Shown here: piece after piece, positions 1 to 9,977 of the stretch | Layout: each line of letters starts with the position of its first letter | How positions within the stretch are numbered: the stretch's first letter is position 1 | Assembly (NCBI RefSeq): GCF_900115905.1 | Contig: NZ_FOYD01000004.1 | Location: 186,001-250,000, forward strand | DNA: 64,000 nt | Reading direction: 5' to 3' | Origin: Halopseudomonas formosensis | GTDB lineage: Bacteria; Pseudomonadota; Gammaproteobacteria; Pseudomonadales; Pseudomonadaceae | Program-made: the position numbers and the translations under genes | The notes under the pieces: generated by a model | What the model saw: only the letters and a program-made list of their open reading frames with translations | Told to the model about the DNA's origin: nothing | Databases searched by the model: none

Positions 1-2
1 AG

Positions 3-35
3 CTGGAAATGGAGCCGCAGTTGCTGGGCAACTGA
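3..35 (+). CDS. C-terminal tail of a gene entering from the left, possibly murB
   Basis: An open frame enters from the left edge and stops at 33-35. The last residues read LEMEPQLLGN. MurB proteins often end in a similar LE-x-EP-x-L-x-G stretch, and murB lies near rne in Pseudomonas, so this may be the end of murB convergent with rne. Only ten residues are visible, so the identification is weak. The shared stem-loop at 68-87 fits two convergent genes. Confidence 0.35.
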   Translation: MEMEPQLLGN

Positions 36-59
36 GCGGATCCGGAGCGGATCCGGAGC

Positions 60-92
60 AAAAAAAAGGGATGCCGGATGGCATCCCTTTTT
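60..92. terminator. Bidirectional Rho-independent terminator after rne
   Basis: A perfect 8-bp stem (GGGATGCC at 68-75 with GGCATCCC at 80-87, loop GGAT) is flanked by eight A on the left and five T on the right. It can end rne transcription on the minus strand and the gene entering from the left on the plus strand. Confidence 0.85.
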
Positions 93-107
93 CGTTGGCG
101 CTGCCCG

Positions 108-3100
108 TCAGTTGCGGGGCGCCTGCTCATCGCTGTCCGGCTTGGCAGCAGGCTCTTCCTGCGGAGCCTCCTGCTGTTGCGGAGCGCTGGTACCAGGGTG
201 CTCGGCAACATCGGCCTGCGCCACCTCGGTAGTCACCTCGGCTTCCTGCTCGGCGGCAGCAGTCTCGACCGCATCCGCCACCGGCTGGGCCTGTTCCATG
301 GCCTGGCTGACCGGGTCGGCAGGGGCCTCTTCGCTGGCCGGAGCTTCCTGTGCTGTGGCGTCTGCCTCCGCCTGACGGGCTGCCTCGGCAGCCTGTTGCT
401 CTTCCAGGCGCTTGGCTTCCATACGACGACGGCGGATTTCACGGGGGTCGTTGAAGGCGCGACCGGACTCGGTCAGTGCCGGGATCACCGGATCGGAACG
501 CACTTCGGCTTCGGCCTGAGCTTCAGCAACAGGTGCCTGCTCTTCGGCCGGCTGCTCGGCAGACTCGGAAGAGCCGGATACCTGCTCCACGGGCTGCTCT
601 GCGGGCTCGATGGCGGCTTCGGCGGTCGGCTGCGGCTGGACTGCGGGCTCGTCAGTGGCTGCCTCGGGCTCAGGCTGCTGCGCTGCTTCCACTTCGGTGG
701 TGGCAGGCTGTGCAGGGGCCTCCGCCTCGACCTCTGCCTGGACCTCAACGTCGGCCACGCTGTCATTGCGCTGGGCCTCGAAGGTTTCCACTGCGCTCTC
801 GATGGACTGCTCCATTTCCGAGGCGGCTTCGGTCAGGGTCTGCACTACCGGTTGGGCCGCATTCGGCTGGGCGGCATCCGGCTGGGCCGCATCTTCCACA
901 ACTTCCGGTGCAGCAGCCTCAACGGCCGGCTCGCTGACCAGCTCGGCGGGTGCCTGACCTTCGCTGGCAGCAACGGCTTCGGTGGCCGCAACGGCGACGG
1001 CTACCGGCAGCGCCGCTTCTCCGGCCTCGGAGGTGCTGGTCGCTTCGGTGGCATTGTCGGCCTGGGCGGAACGGCTGCGACGGTTGTTGCGGCGACGCTG
1101 GCTGTTGCGCGAGCGACGCTTGGGACGCTCTTCGTCGGAGCGGGTGTCGTCATCGGCCTGGTCAAGCAGTTGCTCGCCCAGCTGTTCCTCGTCCACCGCG
1201 GCGGCAACAGGCTCGGCCTGGCGAGCCGGGCGCCGCTCCTGGCGGTTGGCTTCCTCAGCCGCGGCGCTACGCTGCTGCTCGCTCACCTCGGTGCTGGCGA
1301 TGGCTGCGGTGGCGGCACCGCTGCTGCGGCGGCGACGACGGCTGGGGCTGCCCTCGGGCTTACTGCCGCCGGACGGGGCAGCCGGGGAGTCCGTCGCCAC
1401 CTCGGCCTTGCGCTCGCCACGTTGCTGCTGGGGCTTCTCAGTCCGTTCACTGCGCTCGCTTCGGTCAGCGCGCTCGCCGCGCTGACGACGGTTGCGGGTC
1501 GGGCGACGCTCGCCGCTGCGGCTGCCTTCGCCACGGGGCTTGCTGCTGGCAGGGGAGGCCGGCTGGGCGCTGGCTTCGTCGCCGCTGTCGCTGGAGAACA
1601 TGCCGACCAGGGATTTGATCAGGGACTTGATCAGGCCCGGCTGGGATTCCTGGATGGCGCGGTTGGCTGCGGCAACCGGAGCGGGTGCCGGCGCCGGTGC
1701 CGGGGCCGGGCGAGCCGGAGCGATGCTCTTGACTGCCGCCTCCTGGCGAACGATGGCCCGGGTCTGGCTGACCTGAACCGGCTCCTCGGTATCGGCCTCG
1801 GCGCTCATGGTGTAGCTGGACTCGGCATTGAGGACGGCTTCCTGGTCGTCGCGCAGACGCTGTACCTCGAAGTGCGGGGTGTCCATGTGCGGGTTCGGCA
1901 GCACCAGGATGCGGACTTCGGTGCGGGCCTGCATCTTGGCCAGGGCTTCGCGCTTCTCGTTGAGCAGGAAGGTGGCAACGGACACGGGAACGTGCGCGCG
2001 AACTTCGGCGGTACGATCCTTCAGTGCCTCTTCTTCGATCAGACGCAGTACCGACAGGGACAGGGACTCGACGTCGCGGATGGTGCCGCGGCCGTTACAG
2101 CGCGGGCAGACAATACCGCTGGTCTCACCCAGGGAGGGACGCAGACGCTGGCGCGACATCTCCAGCAGGCCGAAGCGGGAGATCCGGCCTACCTGAACCC
2201 GGGCGCGGTCGGCTTCCAGGCTTTCGCGGACACGCTCTTCCACGGCACGCTGGTTCTTGGCCGGGGTCATGTCGATGAAGTCGATGACGATCAGGCCGCC
2301 GATGTCGCGCAGACGCAGCTGGCGGGCAATTTCCTCGGCGGCTTCGAGGTTGGTCTGCAGGGCAGTTTCCTCGATGTCTCCACCCTTGGTCGCGCGGGCC
2401 GAGTTGATGTCGATGGACACCAGGGCCTCGGTGTGGTCGATCACGATGGAGCCGCCGGAGGGCAGTTTGACCTGACGGTCGAAGGCGGTCTCGATCTGGC
2501 TCTCGATCTGGAAGCGGTTGAACAGGGGCACGCTGTCTTCGTACAGCTTGACCTTGCTGGCGTACTGCGGCATCACCTGACTGATGAAGTTGAGTGCCTC
2601 GTCACGCACGGTCGGGTTGTCGATCAGTACTTCACCGATATCCTGACGCAGGTAGTCGCGGATGGCGCGGATGATGACGTTGCTTTCCTGATAGATCAGG
2701 AAGGTGCCACTGCGTTCACTGGCGGCACTCTTGATGGCTTCCCACAGTTGCAGCAGATAATCCAGGTCCCACTGCAGTTCCTCGGCGCTGCGGCCCAGGC
2801 CGGCGGTGCGGACGATCATGCCCATGTCGGCGGGCACGTTCAGGCTGTTCAGTGCTTCGCGCAGCTCATTGCGCTCTTCGCCCTCGATCCGGCGGGAAAT
2901 ACCCCCGGCGCGGGGGTTGTTGGGCATGAGTACCAGGTAGCGGCCGGCCAGGCTGATGAAGGTGGTCAGGGCAGCGCCCTTGTTGCCGCGTTCTTCCTTG
3001 TCGACCTGGACTATGACTTCCTGGCCTTCCTTGAGAACTTCCTTGATGTTGACCCGGCCTTCGGGCTGCTTGGAGAAGTATTCGCGGGAGATTTCCTTGA

Positions 3101-3308
3101 GCGGTAGGAAGCCGTGGCGTTCGGATCCGAAGTCGACGAAGGCGGCTTCGAGGCTGGGCTCGATGCGGGTGATGCGGCCCTTGTAGATGTTGGATTTCTT
3201 CTGCTCCCGTGCGCCGGATTCGATATCCAGGTCGTACAGTCGTTGGCCATCTACCAGCGCAACGCGCAACTCTTCTGGCTGAGTTGCGTTGATCAGCATT
3301 CTTTTCAT
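108..3308 (-). CDS. rne: Ribonuclease E
   Basis: Essential endoribonuclease that starts mRNA decay and processes rRNA and tRNA precursors; its C-terminal half is the degradosome scaffold at the inner membrane. The protein is 1066 residues from the canonical start [13 protein letters not shown], which is preferred over the longer frame opening at 3356. The N-terminal half has the S1 RNA-binding domain (about residues 39-120), the catalytic acidic stretches [10 protein letters not shown] and IVIDFIDM (about 300 and 345) and the zinc-link CPRCNGRG near 400. The C-terminal half is low-complexity: Arg-rich patches, a run of Pro-Ala pairs, and Ala/Glu/Gln-rich acidic sequence with tandem [10 protein letters not shown] units, as in other Pseudomonas RNase E tails. 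It diverges from rluC. Confidence 0.97.
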   Translation of the reverse strand: MKRMLINATQPEELRVALVDGQRLYDLDIESGAREQKKSNIYKGRITRIEPSLEAAFVDFGSERHGFLPLKEISREYFSKQPEGRVNIKEVLKEGQEVIVQVDKEERGNKGAALTTFISLAGRYLVLMPNNPRAGGISRRIEGEERNELREALNSLNVPADMGMIVRTAGLGRSAEELQWDLDYLLQLWEAIKSAASERSGTFLIYQESNVIIRAIRDYLRQDIGEVLIDNPTVRDEALNFISQVMPQYASKVKLYEDSVPLFNRFQIESQIETAFDRQVKLPSGGSIVIDHTEALVSIDINSARATKGGDIEETALQTNLEAAEEIARQLRLRDIGGLIVIDFIDMTPAKNQRAVEERVRESLEADRARVQVGRISRFGLLEMSRQRLRPSLGETSGIVCPRCNGRGTIRDVESLSLSVLRLIEEEALKDRTAEVRAHVPVSVATFLLNEKREALAKMQARTEVRILVLPNPHMDTPHFEVQRLRDDQEAVLNAESSYTMSAEADTEEPVQVSQTRAIVRQEAAVKSIAPARPAPAPAPAPAPVAAANRAIQESQPGLIKSLIKSLVGMFSSDSGDEASAQPASPASSKPRGEGSRSGERRPTRNRRQRGERADRSERSERTEKPQQQRGERKAEVATDSPAAPSGGSKPEGSPSRRRRRSSGAATAAIASTEVSEQQRSAAAEEANRQERRPARQAEPVAAAVDEEQLGEQLLDQADDDTRSDEERPKRRSRNSQRRRNNRRSRSAQADNATEATSTSEAGEAALPVAVAVAATEAVAASEGQAPAELVSEPAVEAAAPEVVEDAAQPDAAQPNAAQPVVQTLTEAASEMEQSIESAVETFEAQRNDSVADVEVQAEVEAEAPAQPATTEVEAAQQPEPEAATDEPAVQPQPTAEAAIEPAEQPVEQVSGSSESAEQPAEEQAPVAEAQAEAEVRSDPVIPALTESGRAFNDPREIRRRRMEAKRLEEQQAAEAARQAEADATAQEAPASEEAPADPVSQAMEQAQPVADAVETAAAEQEAEVTTEVAQADVAEHPGTSAPQQQEAPQEEPAAKPDSDEQAPRN

Positions 3309-3853
3309 GAAGTACCGTTGTGTATCCAGTGGTTCCCCGGAACACGAGTACGGCACCTGATTCTTCCGTTAGGTGTCAGGTGTGTTTCTGCCTGGGCCAA
3401 TCTTGCCCATGTTCAGAGTTCACATTGCTGCTGCCATGGGGGCAGCGGCAGTTCGATCTGTCTGTGGCGCTACAGAGAAACGTTCTTTAGGGAGGAATCA
3501 GCCGGACTGCGGACGGGGACAACAACCAAAACCAGTGTCAACGCTCGTCACATCATCCTGAAGCTGTGCATCTCCACCTAATCACTTGGCGATCCGAATC
3601 GGTGCCGCCCATCGCCTTTCCGCGGAGCGGGTTAATAATCTGCCAGCCTGGGCCTGCAGCCTGTTTCATCTCGAGGTTCGCCAGCCCTGCCTTTTTTTGG
3701 GGCTCAACGAAGGCTCTACATCAATATTTCTGGGAGGACTGGCGGTATCCGATGGGGATGCCCGTGCCTCCAGCTGCCTTTTGCGCAGCTCGCTGGACTA
3801 TAGCAGCATTATTCAAGTGCTTCAATTGAATGAAAAAAATGTATCATGCCCCG
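3309..3853. other. rne-rluC intergenic region with a long rne leader
   Basis: This 545-nt gap has no convincing gene. It holds the rne promoter at 3797-3825 and therefore a leader of about 480 nt for rne. A stem-loop inside the leader (arms 3427-3435 and 3441-3449, one mismatch) lies about 120 nt before the start codon. E. coli rne also has a long structured 5' UTR through which RNase E controls its own mRNA; a similar role here is inference. No clear rluC promoter was found. Confidence 0.6.
3797..3825 (-). promoter_or_regulatory. sigma70 promoter for rne
   Basis: On the minus strand TTGAAG (3825-3820) and TATAGT (3802-3797) are separated by exactly 17 nt. Transcription would start near 3790 and run through a leader of about 480 nt to rne. 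The element lies only about 30 nt from the rluC start. Confidence 0.7.
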
Positions 3854-4828
3854 ATGAATACTGATGCCTGCGTTATTTCTTCCAGCGTGCAGACTGACCA
3901 GATCAGCGATGATCAGGCCGGTCAGCGTATCGACAATTACCTGCTGACCCGACTGAAGGGAGCTCCCCGGACACTCATCTATCGCATCCTGCGCAAGGGC
4001 GAAGTGCGGGTGAACAAGGGGCGGGTCAAGCCCGAATACCGCCTGCAGGCGGGGGATCTGGTCCGCATCCCACCGGTTCGCCTGCCTGAAGCCGACGCCC
4101 CGGCCCTGGTTGGTCAGGGCATACTCAATGCCTTGCAAGAGGGGATTCTCTACGAGGACAAGGGTCTGATAGTGGTCAACAAGCCCGCCGGACTGGCGGT
4201 GCATGGCGGCAGCGGCCTGCAGTTCGGTGTGATTGAGGCCATGCGCCAGCTGCTGCCGGCCGAGGCCCAGCTGCTGGAACTGGTACACCGTCTGGATCGG
4301 GATACCTCCGGCTGCCTGATGATAGCCCGGCGACGCAGCATGCTGCGCCATCTGCACGCAGCGCTGCGCGGTGAGGGGAAGGGCGTGGACAAACGCTATC
4401 TGGCGCTGGTGCGCGGACGCTGGCCGTCCCACCTGAAGAAGGTGCATGCGCCCTTGCTGAAGAACAATCTTCGTTCGGGCGAGCGCATGGTGGAGGTCAA
4501 TCCGGAAGGCAAGGAGTCCCTGACCGAATTCCGGGTAGTGCAGCGCTTCGGTGATGTGGCAACGCTGGTTGAGGCGCGTCCCATCACCGGCCGGACCCAC
4601 CAGATTCGCGTGCATGCCCGCCATGCCGGGCATCCGATTGCCGGCGACCCCAAGTACGGGGATGACGACTTTTCAAGAATGATTCGAGATATGGGTGGCA
4701 AGCGATTGTTTTTGCATGCTGCTTCCCTGGAATGTGAGTTGCCGGGCGGGGAGCGGCTGAGTGTTCGGGCCGAGCCCGGTGAGGTATGGGATCGGACCCT
4801 GCAGGGTCTGTCGGGGGGCGGGCAATGA
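3854..4828 (+). CDS. rluC: Ribosomal large subunit pseudouridine synthase C
   Basis: RluA-family enzyme; in E. coli RluC makes pseudouridines 955, 2504 and 2580 of 23S rRNA. The 324-residue protein has an N-terminal S4 RNA-binding domain (about residues 15-75) and the catalytic motif HRLDRDTSG with the active Asp, followed by GRTHQIRVH near the C-terminus. Start 3854 is chosen because the family starts a few residues before the AGQRIDN stretch; an in-frame ATG at 3830 is the alternative. Its stop overlaps the next ATG (ATGA), so it is translationally coupled to the phosphatase gene. Position next to rne is the Pseudomonas arrangement. Confidence 0.95.
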   Translation: MNTDACVISSSVQTDQISDDQAGQRIDNYLLTRLKGAPRTLIYRILRKGEVRVNKGRVKPEYRLQAGDLVRIPPVRLPEADAPALVGQGILNALQEGILYEDKGLIVVNKPAGLAVHGGSGLQFGVIEAMRQLLPAEAQLLELVHRLDRDTSGCLMIARRRSMLRHLHAALRGEGKGVDKRYLALVRGRWPSHLKKVHAPLLKNNLRSGERMVEVNPEGKESLTEFRVVQRFGDVATLVEARPITGRTHQIRVHARHAGHPIAGDPKYGDDDFSRMIRDMGGKRLFLHAASLECELPGGERLSVRAEPGEVWDRTLQGLSGGGQ

Positions 4829-5499
4829 ACACCCTGATCTTCGACTGGGATGGCACGCTGGCCGACTCCATCGACAACATCGTCATCGCCATGCAGCGTG
4901 CTGCCCTGGATGTGCAATTGCCGGTGCGCAGTGTCCGGGAGGTGCGTGACATCATAGGTCTGGCCCTGCCGGATGCGGTGGCCGTGCTCTACCCGGAGCT
5001 GGGGCCCACGGAGGTTCGTCAGGTTGTCGAGGCCTATTCCGATAACTATCTGCACCTGGAGCGACAGCCCTCCGCGCTGTTCGATGGTGTGCATGCGGCG
5101 CTTGAGGCGCTGCGGGCTGGAGGGTTCAATCTGGCGGTAGCCACCGGCAAGAGCCGCCGGGGGCTGGATCGCATGCTCGCCAGTCATGATCTGGAGAACT
5201 ATTTCGATGTGACCCGCTGTGCCGACGAGACTGCCGGCAAGCCGGACCCGCGGATGCTGGAAGAGATCCTCGCCGAGCTCGAGGTGACTGCAGCGGACGC
5301 CTGCATGGTGGGTGACAGCGAGTTCGACATCCTGATGGGGCATAACGCCGGGGTGCTTCCGATTGCGGTGACCTATGGCGCCATGACCGAGGAGCAGCTG
5401 CGGCGCTGCCGGCCCGCGCATTGCGTGCATTCATTCGAGGAATTCCAGGGCTGGGCGCTGCCCCGGTTCCGGGCCACTCAATCAACAGAGGTGTTATAG
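4825..5499 (+). CDS. HAD-superfamily hydrolase, phosphoglycolate-phosphatase-like
   Basis: A 224-residue haloacid-dehalogenase-type phosphatase. Motif I is DWDGTLADS (residues 7-15, nucleophile Asp7). The C-terminal acidic motif is VGDSEFDI, with a conserved Lys in GKPDPRML before it. The cap region after motif I is helical, as in Gph/PgmB-like subfamily I enzymes. The substrate cannot be told from sequence. It starts inside the rluC stop codon and is followed directly by sppA, forming an rluC-HAD-sppA operon. Confidence 0.9.
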   Translation: MNTLIFDWDGTLADSIDNIVIAMQRAALDVQLPVRSVREVRDIIGLALPDAVAVLYPELGPTEVRQVVEAYSDNYLHLERQPSALFDGVHAALEALRAGGFNLAVATGKSRRGLDRMLASHDLENYFDVTRCADETAGKPDPRMLEEILAELEVTAADACMVGDSEFDILMGHNAGVLPIAVTYGAMTEEQLRRCRPAHCVHSFEEFQGWALPRFRATQSTEVL

Positions 5500-6504
5500 A
5501 TGCAACAGGATCGATGGACCGAGGGGCCCATGATCGGGCGCGATGAAATTGCCGACCAGAAGGACGATCGCAAGGCCTGGCAGCTGCTGGAGAAAACCCT
5601 GCTGGCCTCGGTTCAGGAGCAGCGCCGGGCGCGCCGCTGGGGGATCTTCTTCAAGAGTCTGACTTTTCTCTATCTGATCGGCGTGCTGTTTCTGGTTTCG
5701 CCCTTGGGCCAGCTGGAGGGGGCGGGTTCCGTTGGAAACAAGCCTCATACTGCGCTGATCGAGGTGCGGGGAACCATCGCCGATCGCCAGGAGGCCAGTG
5801 CCGACAATCTGGTGACCAGTCTGCGGCGTGCGTTCAAGGATGAGCAGACCAGGGCGGTGGTGCTGCGCATCAACAGCCCTGGCGGCAGCCCGGTGCAGGC
5901 CGGCTATGTCTACGACGAGATCCGCCGGCTGCGCGACCTGCATCCTGATGTTCCGGTATATGCGGTGATCGCCGATATGGGGGCATCCGGTGCCTATTAT
6001 ATAGCGGCGGCGGCTGATCAGATCTTTGCCGACAAGGCCAGCTTGGTCGGCTCCATCGGCGTTACTGCGGCGGGTTTCGGCTTCGTCGAGACCCTCGACA
6101 AGCTGGGCGTCGAGCGTCGCACCTACACCGCCGGTGAGCACAAGGCCTTCCTCGATCCCTTCCAGCCCGAGCGCGAGGATGAGCGGGAGTTCTGGCAGTC
6201 GGTACTGGGTACCACCCATCGTCAGTTCATCGACCAGGTGCGCAAGGGGCGGGGTGATCGGCTGAAGGAGCATCCGGATCTGTTCAGTGGACTGGTCTGG
6301 TCCGGTGAGCAGGCCCTGGAGCTGGGCCTGGTTGACGGCCTGTCCAGTGCCTCGGCAGTAGCCCGGGATCTGGTAGGAGTGGAGGAGATGGTTGATTTCA
6401 CCCACCGGGAGTCGCCGTTCCAGCGCTTCTCCCGGCAGCTGGGGACCAGTATCGGCAACACCCTGGCGATGCATCTGGGGCTGTCGGCGCCGCAGCTGCG
6501 CTGA
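5500..6504 (+). CDS. sppA: Signal peptide peptidase SppA, short form (family S49)
   Basis: Inner-membrane serine protease that degrades cleaved signal peptides. The protein is 334 residues, the half-size single-domain form rather than the 618-residue E. coli enzyme. One transmembrane segment lies at about residues 47-68. The S49 domain carries the catalytic Ser in DMGASGAYY and the general-base Lys in AGEHKAFLDPF. It starts directly after the HAD stop codon with a GAGGTG ribosome-binding site. It is convergent with maf across a 6-nt gap. Confidence 0.94.
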   Translation: MQQDRWTEGPMIGRDEIADQKDDRKAWQLLEKTLLASVQEQRRARRWGIFFKSLTFLYLIGVLFLVSPLGQLEGAGSVGNKPHTALIEVRGTIADRQEASADNLVTSLRRAFKDEQTRAVVLRINSPGGSPVQAGYVYDEIRRLRDLHPDVPVYAVIADMGASGAYYIAAAADQIFADKASLVGSIGVTAAGFGFVETLDKLGVERRTYTAGEHKAFLDPFQPEREDEREFWQSVLGTTHRQFIDQVRKGRGDRLKEHPDLFSGLVWSGEQALELGLVDGLSSASAVARDLVGVEEMVDFTHRESPFQRFSRQLGTSIGNTLAMHLGLSAPQLR

Positions 6505-6510
6505 TCGGTT

Positions 6511-7089
6511 TCAGGGCAGCTGCACGCCCTCATTGCGCAGCATGGTGCACAGCCTGATCAAGGGCAGGCCGATCAGGCTGTTGGGGTCGTCGCCACGCAG
6601 GGCCTGAAACAGACTGATGCCCAGGCCTTCCATTCTGAAGCTGCCGGCACAGTCGTAGGGCTGCTCGTGCTGCAGGTAGCGTTCTATGCTGGCGTCGTCC
6701 AGCTCGCGAAATACGACATCGAAGGGTTCGCAGGCCAGCTGATGATCGCCGCTGGCGCTGTTCAGCAGGCACAGTGCGGTACTGAAGCGTACCGTGCGGC
6801 CGCTGCAGCGGCGCAGCTGGTCGAGGGCGGCGGCGTGGTTGCCCGGCTTGCTGACCGGCTGACCATCAAGCAGCAGCACTTGATCCGAACCTATGATCAG
6901 GTGTTGCGGGTAACGTCCTGCAAGGGCCCTGGCCTTGGTCAGCGCCAGTCGCCGGGTCAGCTGCTCGGCGGTCTCGGCGGGCCGGGGTGTCTCGTCGATG
7001 TCGGGTGCGGCGCACTCGAAGGGAAGCTGAAGCTGTTCCAGCAGGCGTCGACGGTAGGGAGAGCTGGAGGCGAGTACCAGAGGGTGCAT
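6511..7089 (-). CDS. maf: Maf-like nucleotide pyrophosphatase (YceF type)
   Basis: A 192-residue Maf/HAM1-fold enzyme. Family members of the YceF type hydrolyse 7-methyl-GTP and related modified nucleotides. The N-terminal LASSSPYRRRLL and the GSDQVLLLDG stretch, which holds the catalytic Asp near residue 69, are both present. It lies between sppA and yceD and is divergent from yceD, the Pseudomonas layout. Confidence 0.93.
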   Translation of the reverse strand: MHPLVLASSSPYRRRLLEQLQLPFECAAPDIDETPRPAETAEQLTRRLALTKARALAGRYPQHLIIGSDQVLLLDGQPVSKPGNHAAALDQLRRCSGRTVRFSTALCLLNSASGDHQLACEPFDVVFRELDDASIERYLQHEQPYDCAGSFRMEGLGISLFQALRGDDPNSLIGLPLIRLCTMLRNEGVQLP

Positions 7090-7175
7090 GCTTGTCTTTC
7101 CGGCAGGGATGATGGCGGGATTCTATCCTGTTCCTGCCGGTCGCCGGGTAGATCTCGTTATTTGATCAAATAGCT

Positions 7176-7204
7176 TTGACACGGACCCGGCAGGTGCCTA
7201 GAAT
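7176..7204 (+). promoter_or_regulatory. Strong sigma70 promoter of the yceD-rpmF-plsX-fab operon
   Basis: Consensus -35 TTGACA at 7176-7181 and -10 TAGAAT at 7199-7204 are separated by 17 nt. The likely start point is near 7211, so the yceD message would be almost leaderless. Confidence 0.85.
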
Positions 7205-7213
7205 TGCGCGCTT

Positions 7214-7735
7214 ATGTCTGGAACCATACCTGCACACATAGAACCACGCCGTCTGGTTGACCGTGGCATCGTTCTCGAAGGGACCGTGTCCGCCGCCAGA
7301 ATGCCGCGACTGAGCGCTCTGCTGGATGCCCCGGCGGGAGAGGCTCAGGTCGAGCTGAAATTCGACCGGGACGAGCAGGGCGTCAGTACCATGCACGGGC
7401 ACTACCGGATCGACGTGGCGATGATCTGTCAGCGCTGTCTCGAGCAGGTGGTGCTGGGCCTGGACGCCGAGTGTGATGTGGGCTTTGTGGGGAGTGACGA
7501 GGCGGCGAAAAACCTGCCCCGACACTACGAACCGGTTATTCTGGATGACGAGGCGCTCGATCTGCATGAGCTGATCGAGGATGAACTGCTGCTGGCACTG
7601 CCGGCGGTTCCGATGCATCCGATGGGAACATGTCAGCACCCGCCAGGCTATGAGCCTGATGAAGCGGAGCCTGAGGAAGAAGCTGAAAAGCCCAACCCCT
7701 TTAGTGTGCTGGCCAAGTTGAAACGCGATACCTGA
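7214..7735 (+). CDS. yceD: YceD / DUF177 family protein
   Basis: A 173-residue DUF177 protein. The conserved CQRCLEQ motif lies near residue 74 and a second Cys occurs in the C-terminal part (MGTCQHPPG). The C-terminus is acidic. The family is nearly always encoded just before rpmF and has been linked to 23S rRNA and ribosome assembly; the molecular role is not settled. It is the first gene after the 7176-7204 promoter and 18 nt before rpmF. Confidence 0.92.
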   Translation: MSGTIPAHIEPRRLVDRGIVLEGTVSAARMPRLSALLDAPAGEAQVELKFDRDEQGVSTMHGHYRIDVAMICQRCLEQVVLGLDAECDVGFVGSDEAAKNLPRHYEPVILDDEALDLHELIEDELLLALPAVPMHPMGTCQHPPGYEPDEAEPEEEAEKPNPFSVLAKLKRDT

Positions 7736-7753
7736 GCTTAGGAGCTTAAAGTC

Positions 7754-7936
7754 ATGGCTGTACAGCAGAACAAAAAGTCTCGTTCCGCACGTGGCATGCG
7801 TCGTTCGCATGATGCACTGACCGGCGCGGCACTGTCCGTAGATCAAACCACTGGTGAAACCCACCTGCGCCACCACGTGTCCCCGGACGGTTTCTACCGT
7901 GGCCGTCAGGTGGTGAACAAGGACAACGACGAATAA
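7754..7936 (+). CDS. rpmF: 50S ribosomal protein L32
   Basis: A 60-residue basic protein starting [20 protein letters not shown], typical bL32. It has no zinc-binding Cys residues, as in other gammaproteobacterial L32. It has an AGGAG-type ribosome-binding site and lies between yceD and plsX, the conserved order linking ribosome and membrane synthesis. Confidence 0.97.
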   Translation: MAVQQNKKSRSARGMRRSHDALTGAALSVDQTTGETHLRHHVSPDGFYRGRQVVNKDNDE

Positions 7937-7941
7937 GTGTC

Positions 7942-8964
7942 TTGTCCACGTCAGTCCGCCTTGCGGTTGATGTGATGGGCGGGGACTTCGGTCCCCGCTG
8001 CATTATCCCTTCTGTTGCCCGCTGCCTTGAGCAGATTCCGGGCCTGCACGTTACCCTGGTCGGCTCGCCCGAGCCCATGACCCGTCTCTGTGCCGAACAT
8101 CGGCTGCCCCAAGACCGTATCCGGCTTGTCCATACCAGCGAAACCATCCATGGCGATGACGCGCCTGCCAGTGTGTTGCGCAGCAAGCGTGACGCCTCCA
8201 TGCGTGTGGCCATCGAACTGGTACGGGACGGCCATGCCGACGGCTGCCTGAGTGCCGGCAATACCGGGGCATTGATGGTGCTGGCCAAGGCGCTGCTGGG
8301 TACCGTCGAAGGTATCCAGCGGCCGGCGATCATGGCCGCCTTGCCGGTGGCCGGGCGCTTCTGTCATGTGCTGGATCTGGGGGCCAACGTGGATTGCTCC
8401 GCCCGCCAGCTGTTCGAGTTTGCGGTGATGGGCTCCGAGGCAGTATCGGAGCTCACCGGTGTCGAACAGCCGCGGGTCGGACTGTTGAACATCGGCAGTG
8501 AGGTCAACAAGGGCTCCCTGCGGGTGCGGGAGGTGTCCGAGCTGCTGCGCGATACGCCATCGCTGAACTACATTGGACATGTCGAAGGCAACGAGCTGTT
8601 CCTGGATCGGGCCGATGTGGTGGTCTGTGATGGTTTCGTCGGCAACGTCATGCTCAAGGCCAGCGAAGGTCTGGTGCAATACATGCAGCAGGAGATGCGT
8701 CAGGCCTTTGCAGGCAATCTGCTGCTGCGGCTGCTGGGTCCGGTGCTGCGTCGCGCGCTGCGACCCATGGCCGAACGACTGAATCCGCACCAGTACAACG
8801 GCGTGTCGCTGCTGGGGCTGCGTGGTGTGGTGGTCAAGAGTCACGGCAACGCCGGGCAGCCGGCCTTCGAGGCGGCCATCCGACAGGCTGTCAGAGCCTG
8901 TGAGTCGGACATGCCCCAGCGGATTGCCGCGCGTCTGGCGCGCTGCAGAGGTGAATTATTGTGA
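7942..8964 (+). CDS. plsX: Phosphate acyltransferase PlsX
   Basis: Converts acyl-ACP to acyl-phosphate for phospholipid synthesis; a peripheral membrane enzyme. The 340-residue protein begins at a TTG codon, STSVRLAVDVMGGDFGPR, five nt after rpmF; no ATG before the conserved DVMGGD motif is available. GNTGALMVLA and the VGNVMLKASEG region are also conserved. It is followed by fabD after 63 nt. Confidence 0.95.
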   Translation: MSTSVRLAVDVMGGDFGPRCIIPSVARCLEQIPGLHVTLVGSPEPMTRLCAEHRLPQDRIRLVHTSETIHGDDAPASVLRSKRDASMRVAIELVRDGHADGCLSAGNTGALMVLAKALLGTVEGIQRPAIMAALPVAGRFCHVLDLGANVDCSARQLFEFAVMGSEAVSELTGVEQPRVGLLNIGSEVNKGSLRVREVSELLRDTPSLNYIGHVEGNELFLDRADVVVCDGFVGNVMLKASEGLVQYMQQEMRQAFAGNLLLRLLGPVLRRALRPMAERLNPHQYNGVSLLGLRGVVVKSHGNAGQPAFEAAIRQAVRACESDMPQRIAARLARCRGELL

Positions 8965-9027
8965 CCCGGGTGACCGTGCGGTCATCTCAGGGCGAACTGT
9001 CTGTCTGATAAAGATAAGGAAGGTTGC

Positions 9028-9966
9028 ATGACTCAAACCCTCGCTTTCGTATTCCCGGGGCAGGGCTCCCAGGCGGTAGGCATGCTGGCCGAGCTGGCCG
9101 CTGACCACCCGCAGATCGGAGACACCTTTGCCGAAGCGGCTGAGGCACTGGGCTATGACCTCTGGCAGCTGTGCCAGAACGGCCCCGAGGCTGAGCTGAA
9201 CCGTACCGATCGTACCCAGCCGGCCATCCTGGCCGCCTCCGTGGCCCTGTGGCGCGTCTGGGAAGCCAACAGCGCGGCCCGTCCCGCCTTCGTCGCCGGC
9301 CACAGTCTCGGCGAGTATTCCGCACTGGTGGTGGCCGGGGTCATAGGTCTGGCTGACGCCCTGCGCCTGGTCGAGCGCCGGGGTCAGCTGATGCAGCAGG
9401 CGGTGCCTGCCGGTGAAGGTGCCATGGCGGCGATTCTCGGTCTGACCGATGAGCAGATCATCGATCTGTGCGCCCAGGCGGCGGAGGGTGAGGTGGTCAG
9501 TGCGGTCAATTTCAATGCCCCCGGCCAGGTGGTCGTTGCCGGTCAGAAAGCCGCAGTGCAGCGTGCCATCGAGGCCTGCAAGGCGGCCGGTGCCAAGCGC
9601 GCCATCGAGCTGCCGGTCAGTGTGCCTTCCCACTGCGCTCTGATGCGCCCTGCGGCCGAGCAGCTGGCAAAGGATTTCGAGCAGCTGAACTGGCAGGAGC
9701 CGGCGATCACCCTGGTGCAGAACGTCAGTGCGCGCCCGGCCCCTGATATGACCACCCTGCGGGCCCAGCTGGTCGAGCAGCTGTACAGCCCGGTACGCTG
9801 GGTGGAGAGCGTCGAGTACATCGCCGCCCAGGGCGTCACGGATCTTATCGAATGCGGTCCCGGCAAGGTTCTGTCGGGCTTGAACAAGCGCTGCGCCAAG
9901 GGCGTTGCCACTCACAATCTGGACAGCGCCGCCGGTCTGGCCGCCGCGCTGGCCCAGTTCGCCTGA
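9028..9966 (+). CDS. fabD: Malonyl-CoA:ACP transacylase
   Basis: Loads malonyl units onto ACP for fatty-acid synthesis. The 312-residue protein has the N-terminal FVFPGQGSQ motif and the nucleophile elbow GHSLGEYSALV, with the catalytic Ser near residue 92 and the His of VPSHCALM near 203. Ribosome-binding site AAGGTTG precedes the ATG. fabG starts 11 nt downstream. Confidence 0.96.
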   Translation: MTQTLAFVFPGQGSQAVGMLAELAADHPQIGDTFAEAAEALGYDLWQLCQNGPEAELNRTDRTQPAILAASVALWRVWEANSAARPAFVAGHSLGEYSALVVAGVIGLADALRLVERRGQLMQQAVPAGEGAMAAILGLTDEQIIDLCAQAAEGEVVSAVNFNAPGQVVVAGQKAAVQRAIEACKAAGAKRAIELPVSVPSHCALMRPAAEQLAKDFEQLNWQEPAITLVQNVSARPAPDMTTLRAQLVEQLYSPVRWVESVEYIAAQGVTDLIECGPGKVLSGLNKRCAKGVATHNLDSAAGLAAALAQFA

Positions 9967-9977
9967 GGAATCTGAAT

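Noticed and set aside
78-3107. A 1009-codon plus-strand open frame opposite rne
   Set aside because: It is the shadow of the GC-rich, biased codons of rne. Its translation is low-complexity Gly/Leu/Arg and resembles no protein family.
3566-3829. An 87-codon frame in the rne-rluC gap
   Set aside because: It lies on the leader and promoter of rne, lacks a ribosome-binding site and looks like random sequence.
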